Shown: piece by piece, positions 56,110 to 64,000 of the stretch | Numbering within the stretch: the first letter of the stretch is position 1 | How the letters are laid out: each line of letters begins with the position of its first letter | Source of the DNA: UBA12077 sp963665525 | GTDB taxonomy: Bacteria > Bacteroidota > Bacteroidia > Bacteroidales > UBA12077 | Reading direction: 5' to 3' | DNA length: 64,000 nucleotides | Assembly (NCBI GenBank): GCA_963665525.1 | Contig: OY762280.1 | Location: forward strand, 682,001 to 746,000 | The notes under the pieces: generated by a model | Told to the model about the DNA's origin: nothing | What the model saw: only the letters and a program-made list of their open reading frames with translations | Database searches by the model: none | Program-made: the position numbers and the translations under genes

Positions 56110-57472
56110 ATTTACTCATTTTGGAATATAATGTAGATCTTGAAATATCTAATATCTTGGCTGCTTTACTTAGATTGCCATTTGCCTTTTTTAGAGCATT
56201 CTCAAGAACAAGTTTTTCGGCATCAGCTAAGGTCTCAATATTTGTGAATCCTTGCTGTTTAATAGTGTAATCGTGACCAAAGAAATCCGATTCATTTAAA
56301 CTGTTTGATTCGCATAAAATAACTGCTTTTTCAACAGTATGTTTTAATTCTCGAATATTTCCCGGCCAGTTGTGATTCATTAATTTATCGTAAGCCTTTC
56401 CGCTTAATTTTAATAATGGCTTTTGATATTGTTTACAGTATTTCTTAACAAAATATTCAGCAAGTTCAATAATATCATCGTCTCTGTCTCGTAATGGAGG
56501 TACAGTTATTTCAATTGTATTTAATCGATATAACAAATCTTCTCGGAAAAGATTTTCTTTCACTAAATTTTTCAGGTTATTATTTGTGGCAGAAATTAAG
56601 CGAATATCAATAGGAATATTAGTATTTGAACCCAGCGGTACTATTTGTCTTTGCTCTAATACAGTTAATATTTTCGATTGTAGTAATAATGATAGATTAC
56701 TGATCTCATCTAAGAATAAAGTTCCTTTATCGGCTAATTCAAATCTACCAATACGCGATTCTTTGGCATCGGTAAAAGCACCCTTAGCGTGTCCAAAAAG
56801 CTCGCTTTCAAAAAGGGTTTCTGCAACTGATCCCATATCAACACTAATAAATGGATCTTTATTTCGTGCCGATAAAAGATGAATCTCACGTGCAATGAGT
56901 TCTTTCCCGGTTCCATTTTCTCCCTGAATTAAAATATTAGCATCAGTCTCAGCAACTTTTTGGATCGTTTTTAAAAGATTTTTAATGACAGGTGAGTTTC
57001 CAATTATTTGGTTTTCTAATTTATTGATATCGGCATTTAAAGCTTTATTTTTGTTTTTCAACTTATTCAGTTCGGTTTTTGCTTTTCTAAGTTTTAGTCC
57101 TGATTGAATGGTTGTGATCAGTTTGTTAGGATCCCAGGGTTTGGTAATGAAGTCGGTTCCACCTTCTTTTATTGCTTTTACAGCAAGTTCTATGTCACCA
57201 TATGCTGTCATTAATAAAACAATGGCATTTGGATCTATATTTAAGATTTCTCTCAACCAGTAAATCCCTTCGTTTCCCGTATTTTCAGAAGCTTTAAAGT
57301 TCATGTCCAATAATATTACATCAAATTGCAATGTGCTAATCAGATGATGTATGGAATTTGGATTTGAAATGGTTTTTATCTCGTTAAAATCGTGTTTTAA
57401 TAATTGTTTTAGAGAACTAAGTATGCTGGTGTTGTCGTCAACAATTAAGATATTTCCTTCTTTTTTAGTCAT
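56099..57472 (-). CDS. NtrC-family sigma-54 response regulator, module 4
   Basis: A 457-residue regulator. Receiver with ILLDMNF and TKPWDP, Walker A GENGTGKE, Walker B TLFLDEISNLS, sigma-54 loop GAFTDA, DNA-binding helix NLSKAAKILDISRSTLYSKM. The receiver insert reads ASENTGNEGIYWL, where the other three have SGINNCNEG or AG-NTGNEG. Expected to bind the TTGTATAA-type sites at 57514-57556. Confidence 0.92.
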   Translation of the reverse strand: MTKKEGNILIVDDNTSILSSLKQLLKHDFNEIKTISNPNSIHHLISTLQFDVILLDMNFKASENTGNEGIYWLREILNIDPNAIVLLMTAYGDIELAVKAIKEGGTDFITKPWDPNKLITTIQSGLKLRKAKTELNKLKNKNKALNADINKLENQIIGNSPVIKNLLKTIQKVAETDANILIQGENGTGKELIAREIHLLSARNKDPFISVDMGSVAETLFESELFGHAKGAFTDAKESRIGRFELADKGTLFLDEISNLSLLLQSKILTVLEQRQIVPLGSNTNIPIDIRLISATNNNLKNLVKENLFREDLLYRLNTIEITVPPLRDRDDDIIELAEYFVKKYCKQYQKPLLKLSGKAYDKLMNHNWPGNIRELKHTVEKAVILCESNSLNESDFFGHDYTIKQQGFTNIETLADAEKLVLENALKKANGNLSKAAKILDISRSTLYSKMSKYDL

Positions 57473-57513
57473 TTTAATACTTATATTTAATACAAATATA
57501 AATTAAAAAATAA

Positions 57514-57556
57514 AATTGTATAAAATATGGCACCTATTGTCGTATTTTATACAATT
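57514..57556. promoter_or_regulatory. Perfect 14-bp inverted repeat, candidate enhancer of module 4
   Basis: AATTGTATAAAATA (57514-57527) and TATTTTATACAATT (57543-57556) are exact inverted copies with a 15-bp spacer. The inner GTATAAAATAT/GTATTTTATAC cores are 24 bp apart centre to centre. The pair ends 61 bp before the -24-like element and lies 41 nt upstream of the regulator's start, so autoregulation is also possible. Confidence 0.65.
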
Positions 57557-57617
57557 CTTAATGTGAAAGTATTAGTATATTGTAGGTAAGTTGCATATAT
57601 ATAATATTTTAAGTTGT

Positions 57618-57634
57618 TTGGTATAATGTTGGCA
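57618..57634 (+). promoter_or_regulatory. Candidate sigma-54 promoter, module 4
   Basis: TTGGTATAATGTTGGCA has GG and GC at the spacing expected for sigma-54 (-24 TTGG, -12 GC) and only one mismatch in the -12 half. It is the best match of the five, and ends 21 nt before the permease ATG. Confidence 0.55.
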
Positions 57635-57655
57635 ATATGTAAATAAAATATTGTT

Positions 57656-60019
57656 ATGATAAAAAATTATTTTAAAACAGCCATAAGAAACTTGTTACGT
57701 TACAAGTGGAACTCTTTATTTAACATCTTAGGATTGTCAATTGGAATTGCATGTTTTATTTACATTTTATTTTTATTGAGGTTTGAACTAAAGTATGATA
57801 GCTTTCATAAAGATATTGAGAGGATTTATCGTATTCCTATGACATTGAAGGTTAAAGGACGAACAACTAACTATGCTGGTATGCCTAGTAAATATGGTAG
57901 GTATATAAAGAATAATTTTAGCGAGGTTGAGAAATTTGCCAGAATAAGACCATCAACAACGACTATCTTCTCGTATCAGGATAAAAAGTTTATTGAGGAA
58001 AATTTTAAATATGTAGAACAAGATATCTTCGATATTTTCACATTTGAATTTATTAATGGAAATCAAAAAACAGCTTTGGTCAATCCTTTTACTGCAGTTA
58101 TTACCGAAGAGATATCTGCTAAGTATTTTGGTGCAGAAAACCCAGTTGGAAAACTTATTAAAATTGATACTGCATTTTATGAAGTTACTGGGGTTATTAA
58201 AAAACTTCCTCGAAATTCCAGATTAAAACTCGATGTGTTTTTATCTTTTGTTACAGGAAACCCTGATCAACATGATGATTGGAGAGCAGGAGGTTTTTTG
58301 CATACCTTTATTAAATTAAAAGAAGGGATTAATCCAGATGAATTTAATAAGAAACTACTACAAGTTCCTGAAATAGTATCGGGTGAAACCCTTAAAGAGC
58401 AAGGAGAAGTAAATATACCATATCTTCAAGCTTTAAAAGATATTCATACGGATAATTCTATTGATTATACATGGGATACAGAACCAATTACAAACCCTAC
58501 ATATATTTATATTCTTTTTGTAACAGGTATATTTATTTTAATCATTGCCAGTTTAAATTTCATTAATCTATCAACAGCAAAATATATATCACGTTCAAAA
58601 GAAGTTGGTTTAAGAAAAGTATCGGGGGCTTCACGTTGGCAGTTAATTATTCAATTTTTTGGGGAATCGGTTTTATTGGTTTTTATTGCTCATATTATAG
58701 GAATGTTTTTAGTAGAACTAAGTATTGATAAGTTTAACGAGATAACACAAATTAATCTGGATGTCGATTATAGTTCTCTGTTTATATGGATTATTATAAT
58801 TGGGTTGATTTTATTTATAGGGATTATTGCAGGAAGTTATCCTGCATTTCTATTATCTTCATTCAACCCTGTTAATATTTATAATAATAAAGCTGGACGT
58901 AAAAGAGGAAGCAGCCTAAGAAAGATACTGGTAATCATTCAATATACAGTAACAATAATTCTGATAATTGGTACAACGTTTATTATTAAACAAGTCAATT
59001 TTATGGTTAACGCTCCTTTGGGTTTTAATAAAGAGCAAAAACTGATTGTTGAATTTCCTCGTGAGTTATTGAATATAAATAGTTATAAAGCTGTTAAAAA
59101 TGAGTTCAACGAAATTCCTGGAGTATATTCAACTTGTTTTTCGTCAAGCGTTCCCGGAAGATGGCGTTATAAGTGGAGAATATGGGCTACTGGCGAAGAA
59201 GAGATGTCTAAACATATTTATTGCACTCAGGTTGATAATGACTATTTTGATGTTTATGATATTAAGCTATTAAAAGGAGAGAAATATTTTATAGAAAATA
59301 CAAGAGATACTGATTGGATATTGAATGAATCGGCAATGAAAATTTATGGATGGAATATTGATTCAGTTTTGTATCAATCGTTACAAGGAAGACATAATAT
59401 TAAAGCTGTTGTTAAAGATTACCATTTTGAAGGTTTACAGAAAAAGATTGAACCTTTAGCTTTCTTTCATATTAGTGATGATATTCGTTATTTGACAATT
59501 CAGTTAGAAAAAGGAAATACAGGTCAGCAATTAGCACGTGTTAAAGAGAAGTATCTGGCATTATATCCTGATTTAGTTTTCAATTACTTTTTTCTTGATC
59601 AAGATTTTGAAAGGCAGTATCAAGCAGAAAAACGTATTGTTAAACTGTTTTCAATATTTACAACAATAGGTTTAATCATAGCGATAATAGGAATATTTGG
59701 GTTGGCAGTGTTTATGTGTCAACAAAAAGAAAAAGAAATTGGAATTCGAAAAGTGAATGGAGCTTCAAGTTGGGATATATTCAAGCTTTTATCTTTCGAT
59801 TTTTCTAAATGGATTTTCATATCCTTTGTTATTTCTATTCCAATTGTGTATTGGGGAGTAAGTATTTGGATTAAAAACTTTGCTTATCAGGTTAATGTTT
59901 CTTGGTTTGTGATCTTATTATCAGGCATTTTAGCTTGGTTGATTGCTATACTAACCATATCTTATCAGGCATTAAGGTCGGCACGAAAAAATCCTATTGA
60001 GTCATTGAGATACGAATAA
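57656..60019 (+). CDS. FtsX/MacB-like ABC permease, module 4 (787 aa)
   Basis: Duplicated FtsX/MacB plan. Coupling motifs SKEVGLRKVSGAS and EKEIGIRKVNGAS; C-terminus ESLRYE. The second periplasmic domain has several aromatic and basic residues (SVPGRWRYKWRIWATGEEE) near residues 496-514. It is followed by a secreted sorting-domain protein on the same strand after 144 nt and not by another kinase, so it ends the array. Confidence 0.9.
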   Translation: MIKNYFKTAIRNLLRYKWNSLFNILGLSIGIACFIYILFLLRFELKYDSFHKDIERIYRIPMTLKVKGRTTNYAGMPSKYGRYIKNNFSEVEKFARIRPSTTTIFSYQDKKFIEENFKYVEQDIFDIFTFEFINGNQKTALVNPFTAVITEEISAKYFGAENPVGKLIKIDTAFYEVTGVIKKLPRNSRLKLDVFLSFVTGNPDQHDDWRAGGFLHTFIKLKEGINPDEFNKKLLQVPEIVSGETLKEQGEVNIPYLQALKDIHTDNSIDYTWDTEPITNPTYIYILFVTGIFILIIASLNFINLSTAKYISRSKEVGLRKVSGASRWQLIIQFFGESVLLVFIAHIIGMFLVELSIDKFNEITQINLDVDYSSLFIWIIIIGLILFIGIIAGSYPAFLLSSFNPVNIYNNKAGRKRGSSLRKILVIIQYTVTIILIIGTTFIIKQVNFMVNAPLGFNKEQKLIVEFPRELLNINSYKAVKNEFNEIPGVYSTCFSSSVPGRWRYKWRIWATGEEEMSKHIYCTQVDNDYFDVYDIKLLKGEKYFIENTRDTDWILNESAMKIYGWNIDSVLYQSLQGRHNIKAVVKDYHFEGLQKKIEPLAFFHISDDIRYLTIQLEKGNTGQQLARVKEKYLALYPDLVFNYFFLDQDFERQYQAEKRIVKLFSIFTTIGLIIAIIGIFGLAVFMCQQKEKEIGIRKVNGASSWDIFKLLSFDFSKWIFISFVISIPIVYWGVSIWIKNFAYQVNVSWFVILLSGILAWLIAILTISYQALRSARKNPIESLRYE

Positions 60020-60076
60020 GCAAATGTTGAAAAATAAAATACTTGCTTAAATTCATTGATATAATGGATCAACTTA

Positions 60077-60107
60077 TTTGTATAATTAAGTCACATGTTT
60101 GTATAAT
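60077..60107 (+). promoter_or_regulatory. Direct repeat TTTGTATAAT, period 21 bp
   Basis: TTTGTATAAT occurs at 60077-60086 and 60098-60107. The core TTGTATAA equals the core of the module 4 site, which suggests module 4 regulator binding upstream of the secreted-protein gene. No -24/-12-like element at the expected distance was seen, so this is weaker than the permease cases. Confidence 0.4.
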
Positions 60108-60163
60108 ATCTTTTTTTCATTTTTAGAAATATCTTTAATTTATGAGGTATTAAAAAATAGAAA

Positions 60164-61882
60164 ATGGATTTACATAAATATTTTAGAAATACCTTTCTAA
60201 TGATTATTTTAAGTTTAGTTAATCTTTTTAATCTGTTTGGTTTATCTAACTCAGCAGGATTACAAGAAAATCAAGAGAAATCTGCTCCAGTAAAGATCTT
60301 TTACGGTTTAAATGAAAGTCATAGTAATGACTGGGCACAAATTGCAACTAATGGAGAAGTGGGTATCGTCTATTTTAATGAGGTAAATAAGCTAATTTAC
60401 AGGTCAATAAATCAGTCTGGGGAAAGCAATGAAGAAGTAATAACCACTGGAAATCATTTAGAGATTTCAGTTTTGTTATTCGATTTGAATTCAAGCCCTC
60501 ATGTGTTTACTGCAAGCTCGAGTGATACAAAACAAATTATTACTCACTACTTTAAGAATGAAAACAAAGATTGGATAGAAGAGCAAACTATTAGTTTTCA
60601 AAACGAAGGAGGAAAATTTATTTATGAGCTTTCTGCAGAAATTGGAAATGATGGTTCTTTTCATTTACTTGCATTGAAAACCAGATCAAATCCAGACTCG
60701 GAAGACTATTACTATGCTTACCTCGATGCCCATTTATATTATATTACGAATAGAGATAATAGGTGGGTAAAAGAATTAATTTGCAATTACGATATGATTT
60801 ATACTGCTGATGAATATTCTAAGGCTTTAAATCGACAAGATATTGATATTGATGAGGATGGATTTGTTCATGTTGTATTTGGAGAGCAAATTGATGGTTC
60901 ATCTTGGAGTTCACCTAGTAGATTACAGTACGTAACAAATAAAACTGGTAATTGGGTAATCGAAACAGCATTTAACCCTAATTTAAGCTCAAGAGATGAT
61001 GCGGGCTGGTTTCCATCATTGAAATTAGATCATAATAATAATCCAAATATTGCTTGTACATATGTTAAAAGGTATGCTACAGGTTCGTCAATGAGTGCAA
61101 AGTTATACTATTTAAAACGATCTGGTAATTCACAATGGAGTTCAGAAATTGTTGTAGAATCAGATGATGGTTATTATGGAACAGATGGCAGAAGATTTTC
61201 AGGAGGATTAAATAGCTTACTTTTTGATAAAGAAAATAATCCTCATATTATTTTTACAGATATAGCTTCTTCACATGCTGGCCGAAATTATTGGAATTTG
61301 GGAAATGTGAGGCATGCTACAAGAAGTTATAATAAATGGCAGACTGCAAACATATATAGACAGCCGAATCCCGATAGTTATTACGACGCAAAAGAAATAT
61401 ACAGTATTTGCGGACTAAGTACTCAAGATTCTATTATAAATGTGGTTGTTCAAGAGTTAGATATTTCAAGTGTTAGTAATTATAGCTTTTTTATTAAGAC
61501 TTTTAGATATAACTATTTTAATGATTTAATCGATACAATTACTGATGTTACTAATAATACAGATACAGTTGCAACATTTAATAATATGAGTGATGAATTA
61601 GTTAAGAATACTTTTATAATGACTTATCCTAATCCTTTTAAAGATTTAACAAATATAAAAGTGAATGTTCCAGAACCAACAATTATAAATCTTGATATTT
61701 ATGATATAAATGGAAGAATAATAAAACATTTAGTTAACGATACCTATATTCGAGATGAAGATATATTTGAATGGAATGGCATTGATAATTCAGGAAATGA
61801 AACCATGGATGGAGTTTATTTTTGTGCTTTAACTACAGATGATAATATGTTTATAATTAAACGAATATTGCTAGTTAAATAG
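60164..61882 (+). CDS. Secreted propeller-like protein with type IX sorting domain
   Basis: A 572-residue protein with an N-terminal signal peptide or anchor (about residues 10-30, followed by NSAG). The middle (about 45-450) repeats an Asp-box-like theme, for example DEDGFVHVVFGE, DHNNNPNIACTY and DKENNPHIIFTD, suggesting a six- or seven-bladed propeller. The last ~85 residues are a type IX sorting domain (MTYPNPFKDLTNIKV ... LDIYDINGRIIKHL ... GVYFCALTT ... IIKRILLVK). Probably surface-exposed or secreted; binding partner unknown. It sits between permeases 4 and 5, and shares a repeat motif with the module 4 enhancer, so it may belong to that regulon. Confidence 0.78.
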   Translation: MDLHKYFRNTFLMIILSLVNLFNLFGLSNSAGLQENQEKSAPVKIFYGLNESHSNDWAQIATNGEVGIVYFNEVNKLIYRSINQSGESNEEVITTGNHLEISVLLFDLNSSPHVFTASSSDTKQIITHYFKNENKDWIEEQTISFQNEGGKFIYELSAEIGNDGSFHLLALKTRSNPDSEDYYYAYLDAHLYYITNRDNRWVKELICNYDMIYTADEYSKALNRQDIDIDEDGFVHVVFGEQIDGSSWSSPSRLQYVTNKTGNWVIETAFNPNLSSRDDAGWFPSLKLDHNNNPNIACTYVKRYATGSSMSAKLYYLKRSGNSQWSSEIVVESDDGYYGTDGRRFSGGLNSLLFDKENNPHIIFTDIASSHAGRNYWNLGNVRHATRSYNKWQTANIYRQPNPDSYYDAKEIYSICGLSTQDSIINVVVQELDISSVSNYSFFIKTFRYNYFNDLIDTITDVTNNTDTVATFNNMSDELVKNTFIMTYPNPFKDLTNIKVNVPEPTIINLDIYDINGRIIKHLVNDTYIRDEDIFEWNGIDNSGNETMDGVYFCALTTDDNMFIIKRILLVK

Positions 61883-61902
61883 TGTTTTTAAGGACTAAAA
61901 TT

Positions 61903-61945
61903 ATGTCCGAAATTGTGCAAAAGCTGTTCAGTTTCGGGCATTTTT
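61903..61945 (+). terminator. Hairpin after the secreted-protein gene
   Basis: ATGTCCGAAA (61903-61912) pairs with TTTCGGGCAT (61932-61941) with one G-T pair, followed by TTTTT. Reads as an intrinsic terminator; an alternative is that it is an enhancer dyad for the next permease, as it lies 55 bp before a GTGGCAT element. Confidence 0.65.
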
Positions 61946-61996
61946 CATTATTCACAGATGTAAGTAAATGTCACATAATCAAGTGATAATAATATT

Positions 61997-62013
61997 GTGG
62001 CATAAAATGTGAT
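61997..62013 (+). promoter_or_regulatory. Weak candidate sigma-54 promoter before permease 5
   Basis: GTGGCATAAAATGTGAT has the -24-like TGGCAT but a poor -12 half. It lies 94 nt before the start codon, further than in the other cases. Confidence 0.25.
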
Positions 62014-62107
62014 ATTTCTAACTATTCAATAAGCGGGGAAATAAGAATAAAATACCTTAACAATATTATTAAGAATTAATTTGTCAATTAACCTAAAATA
62101 ATGAATT

Positions 62108-64000
62108 ATGCTTAAAAACCTTTTTAAAACTGCTATAAGAAATATATTTAAGGACTTTGGTTATAGTAGTTTAAATATTCTTGGTTTAACACTTGGAATT
62201 GCCAGTGCCTTATTTTTAATTATTTATATTGCTGATGAAATTAGTTATGATAAATACCACGAAAATGCTGAACGTATTTATCGAGTGGCATCACACATAA
62301 CAGAAACCGATGATGAATTTACCTGGATTGTTGCTCAAGTTCCTTTTGCACCTCAAGTTGTACAGGATTATCCAGAAGTTGAGCATTCGGTTCGTTTTAT
62401 TGATAACGGGCGCGAATTATTTAAATACGAGGATAAAGAGTTTTATGAAGAGAGTTTCTTTTACACAGATTCTAACGTTTTTGATGTTTTTACATACGAA
62501 TTTATCAAAGGTAATCCTGTTGATGCTTTAACTGAACCAAACAACATAGTTTTAACAGAAACAGTTGCCGCAAAATATTTTGGTAAAGAAGATCCAATAG
62601 GTAAATCATTAGTAAATAGGGATGATACTTATAAAGTAACAGGAGTAATTAAGGATGTTCCTAATAATTCTCACTTTCGTTTCGAAGGCTTAATGTCAAG
62701 AAGTAGTTTACCTCCGGATTTTGGAAATTCATGGGGAAATTTTGGAGTTTTTACTTATTTGCTTTTGCCCGAACATGTAGATTATAAGGTTTTTGAGAGT
62801 AAGATACAGGAAATGTATGGAAAATATATGGCCGAGATTTTTGAACGAATGGGAATTAAAATAGAGTATGTATTAGATCCAATTACAGATATTCATTTAA
62901 AATCTACATATCAAGGAGAACCTGAACCAACAGGGAGTTATGCTTATGTAATAATATTTGCAATTGTTGCTTTATTCTTAATACTAATTGCAGCTATGAA
63001 TTATATGAATCTGGCCACAGCTCGATCTACCAAACGTGCTCGTGAGGTTGGTTTAAGAAAAGTGGTTGGTTCTCATCGAGGTAGTTTAATATTTCAGTTT
63101 TTAACTGAATCAACAGTTTTAACATTTATTTCATTGTTGCTGAGTATAATACTCTTAATTCTTTTGTTGCCATACTTTAATCAATTGGCAGGTAAATCAT
63201 TTAATATTGATGTTTTATATAGTCCGGTAGCAATTATAAGTATTGTATCAGTAATTGTTGTCGTAGGTATAATTGGGGGAAGTTATCCTGCTTTTTATTT
63301 ATCGAAATTTAACCCCGTTATTGTGTTTAAGGGAGAAGTAACAAAAGGATCTTCAGGAAGCATGTTTAGAAAAGTTTTAGTTGTGATTCAGTTTACGATA
63401 TCGGTTGCCATGATTGTATCAACTTTGGTTGTTTATAAACAATTGAATTATTTAAAAACAAAAGATTTGGGTTATGATATGGATAACGTTGTTAGTCTTG
63501 AGTTTACAACTCGACAAATGGTTGATAAATATCCAGTGCTAAAACAAGCATTACTCGAAAATCCGAATATAAAATATGTAGGTTCAACAGGGACAAGAGT
63601 AGGAGAAGGTTCTGGGAAAGTAATTCTGAATGTTGAGACAGAAGATGGTATGCAAGAAAGAGGAATTAACCTGGCAAGTGTTGATCATGATTTTATTGAG
63701 GCATTAGGAATTACAATGAAAGAAGGGAGAGATTTCCAGGAAAACATGCCATCTGATACTCTTCTGGGAGTTATTGTAAATGAAACCATGGCAAAACGCT
63801 TGAATTGGGAAAATCCAATAGGAAAAAGAGTTGAGATGGAAGGTAGAGGAGGTCAGGAATTTCTTAGAGCTACAGTTGTTGGTGTTATGAAAGATTTTCA
63901 CCAAACAGGAATGTATAACGAAATAGAAACAATCTTATATTTTTATCGTGTTAATAACCGTTTGGTTTACATAAAACTTACCGACGCTTCAGTTCAGGAA
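62108..64000 (+). CDS. FtsX/MacB-like ABC permease (partial, 5th in the region)
   Basis: The frame starts at an ATG at 62108 and runs past the window edge; 631 codons are visible with no stop. The N-terminus LKNLFKTAIRNIFKDFGYSS, first periplasmic domain, helices 2-4 and the first coupling motif AREVGLRKVVGSH match the other permeases. The C-terminal three helices are missing. It is not preceded by a kinase-regulator pair; a pair may follow on the right, outside the window. Confidence 0.88.
   Translation, partial: MLKNLFKTAIRNIFKDFGYSSLNILGLTLGIASALFLIIYIADEISYDKYHENAERIYRVASHITETDDEFTWIVAQVPFAPQVVQDYPEVEHSVRFIDNGRELFKYEDKEFYEESFFYTDSNVFDVFTYEFIKGNPVDALTEPNNIVLTETVAAKYFGKEDPIGKSLVNRDDTYKVTGVIKDVPNNSHFRFEGLMSRSSLPPDFGNSWGNFGVFTYLLLPEHVDYKVFESKIQEMYGKYMAEIFERMGIKIEYVLDPITDIHLKSTYQGEPEPTGSYAYVIIFAIVALFLILIAAMNYMNLATARSTKRAREVGLRKVVGSHRGSLIFQFLTESTVLTFISLLLSIILLILLLPYFNQLAGKSFNIDVLYSPVAIISIVSVIVVVGIIGGSYPAFYLSKFNPVIVFKGEVTKGSSGSMFRKVLVVIQFTISVAMIVSTLVVYKQLNYLKTKDLGYDMDNVVSLEFTTRQMVDKYPVLKQALLENPNIKYVGSTGTRVGEGSGKVILNVETEDGMQERGINLASVDHDFIEALGITMKEGRDFQENMPSDTLLGVIVNETMAKRLNWENPIGKRVEMEGRGGQEFLRATVVGVMKDFHQTGMYNEIETILYFYRVNNRLVYIKLTDASVQE

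Larger units (their letters stand above)
38902..60019. other. Tandem array of four kinase-regulator-permease modules
   Basis: Four repeats of the same order, about 5.2 kb each: minus-strand histidine kinase, minus-strand NtrC-type regulator, then a divergent plus-strand FtsX/MacB-like permease. Permease stops and the next kinase's stop are 0-1 nt apart in every junction (44142/44144, 49456/49457, 54758/54760). Three of four kinases start 11 nt inside the regulator's end. The array suggests tandem duplication followed by divergence. Confidence 0.9.

Noticed and set aside
60098..60163. sigma-54 promoter before the secreted-protein gene
   Set aside because: No GG-N10-GC type element was found at the distance seen before the permeases. 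Only the repeats are reported.
1..64000. CRISPR array, tRNA, rRNA, transposase or phage genes
   Set aside because: None was recognised when reading both strands; this is by eye, so a short tRNA or ncRNA could have been missed.

Overview
The window looks like chromosomal DNA from a marine or gut-type member of the Bacteroidota, with a Marinilabiliales-like flavour. By eye it is AT-rich (about one third G+C). Two proteins end in type IX secretion sorting domains, a PorV/PorQ-like barrel is present, lipoproteins and SusD-free secreted proteases are frequent, and TAnnTTTG promoter elements occur. I saw no rRNA, tRNA, CRISPR array, phage gene or transposase. No gene-free stretch exceeds 300 bases.

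Layout. (1) 1-11.5 kb holds housekeeping and accessory genes: an ExbD-like gene with a BlaI/MecI-type repressor, a 5'-nucleotidase lipoprotein, a periplasmic tricorn-like protease, a DksA/TraR-like zinc protein, an M23 peptidase lipoprotein, a WYL regulator with a GyrI-like and a DUF3795 gene, and a PorV/PorQ-like protein. (2) 11.5-16.6 kb holds two large FtsX/MacB-type permeases. (3) 16.6-19.7 kb holds a sortable SGNH-like secreted protein and small genes of unknown role. (4) 19.7-35.5 kb is one minus-strand efflux locus of seven genes: ABC ATPase, ABC permease fused to a degenerate M1-peptidase-like region, TolC, membrane fusion protein, RND pump, a 1567-residue RND pump fused to six extra membrane helices and an ABC ATPase, and a second ABC permease. 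(5) 35.6-38.8 kb holds two secreted peptidases. (6) 38.9-60.0 kb is a tandem array of four modules. Each module has a minus-strand histidine kinase and NtrC-type regulator, divergent from a plus-strand FtsX/MacB-like permease. A secreted sortable protein and a fifth, truncated permease follow.

How it fits together. In region 6 the four kinases have two membrane helices joined by only a very short external loop, so the neighbouring permease, with its large external domains, is a natural candidate for the sensor. This would resemble Bce-type modules of Firmicutes, but with sigma-54 activators. Each of the four permeases, and the permease at 14166, has the same upstream layout by eye: a pair of dyad sites with centres 20-24 bp apart, then a gap of 61-66 bp, then a TTGGYAT-type -24-like element, then the start codon 21-36 bp later. 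The dyad sequence differs from module to module, as expected if each regulator reads its own site. This array and the RND-ABC fusion are the two most unusual systems here. All functions are inferred from sequence reading only; no search was run.
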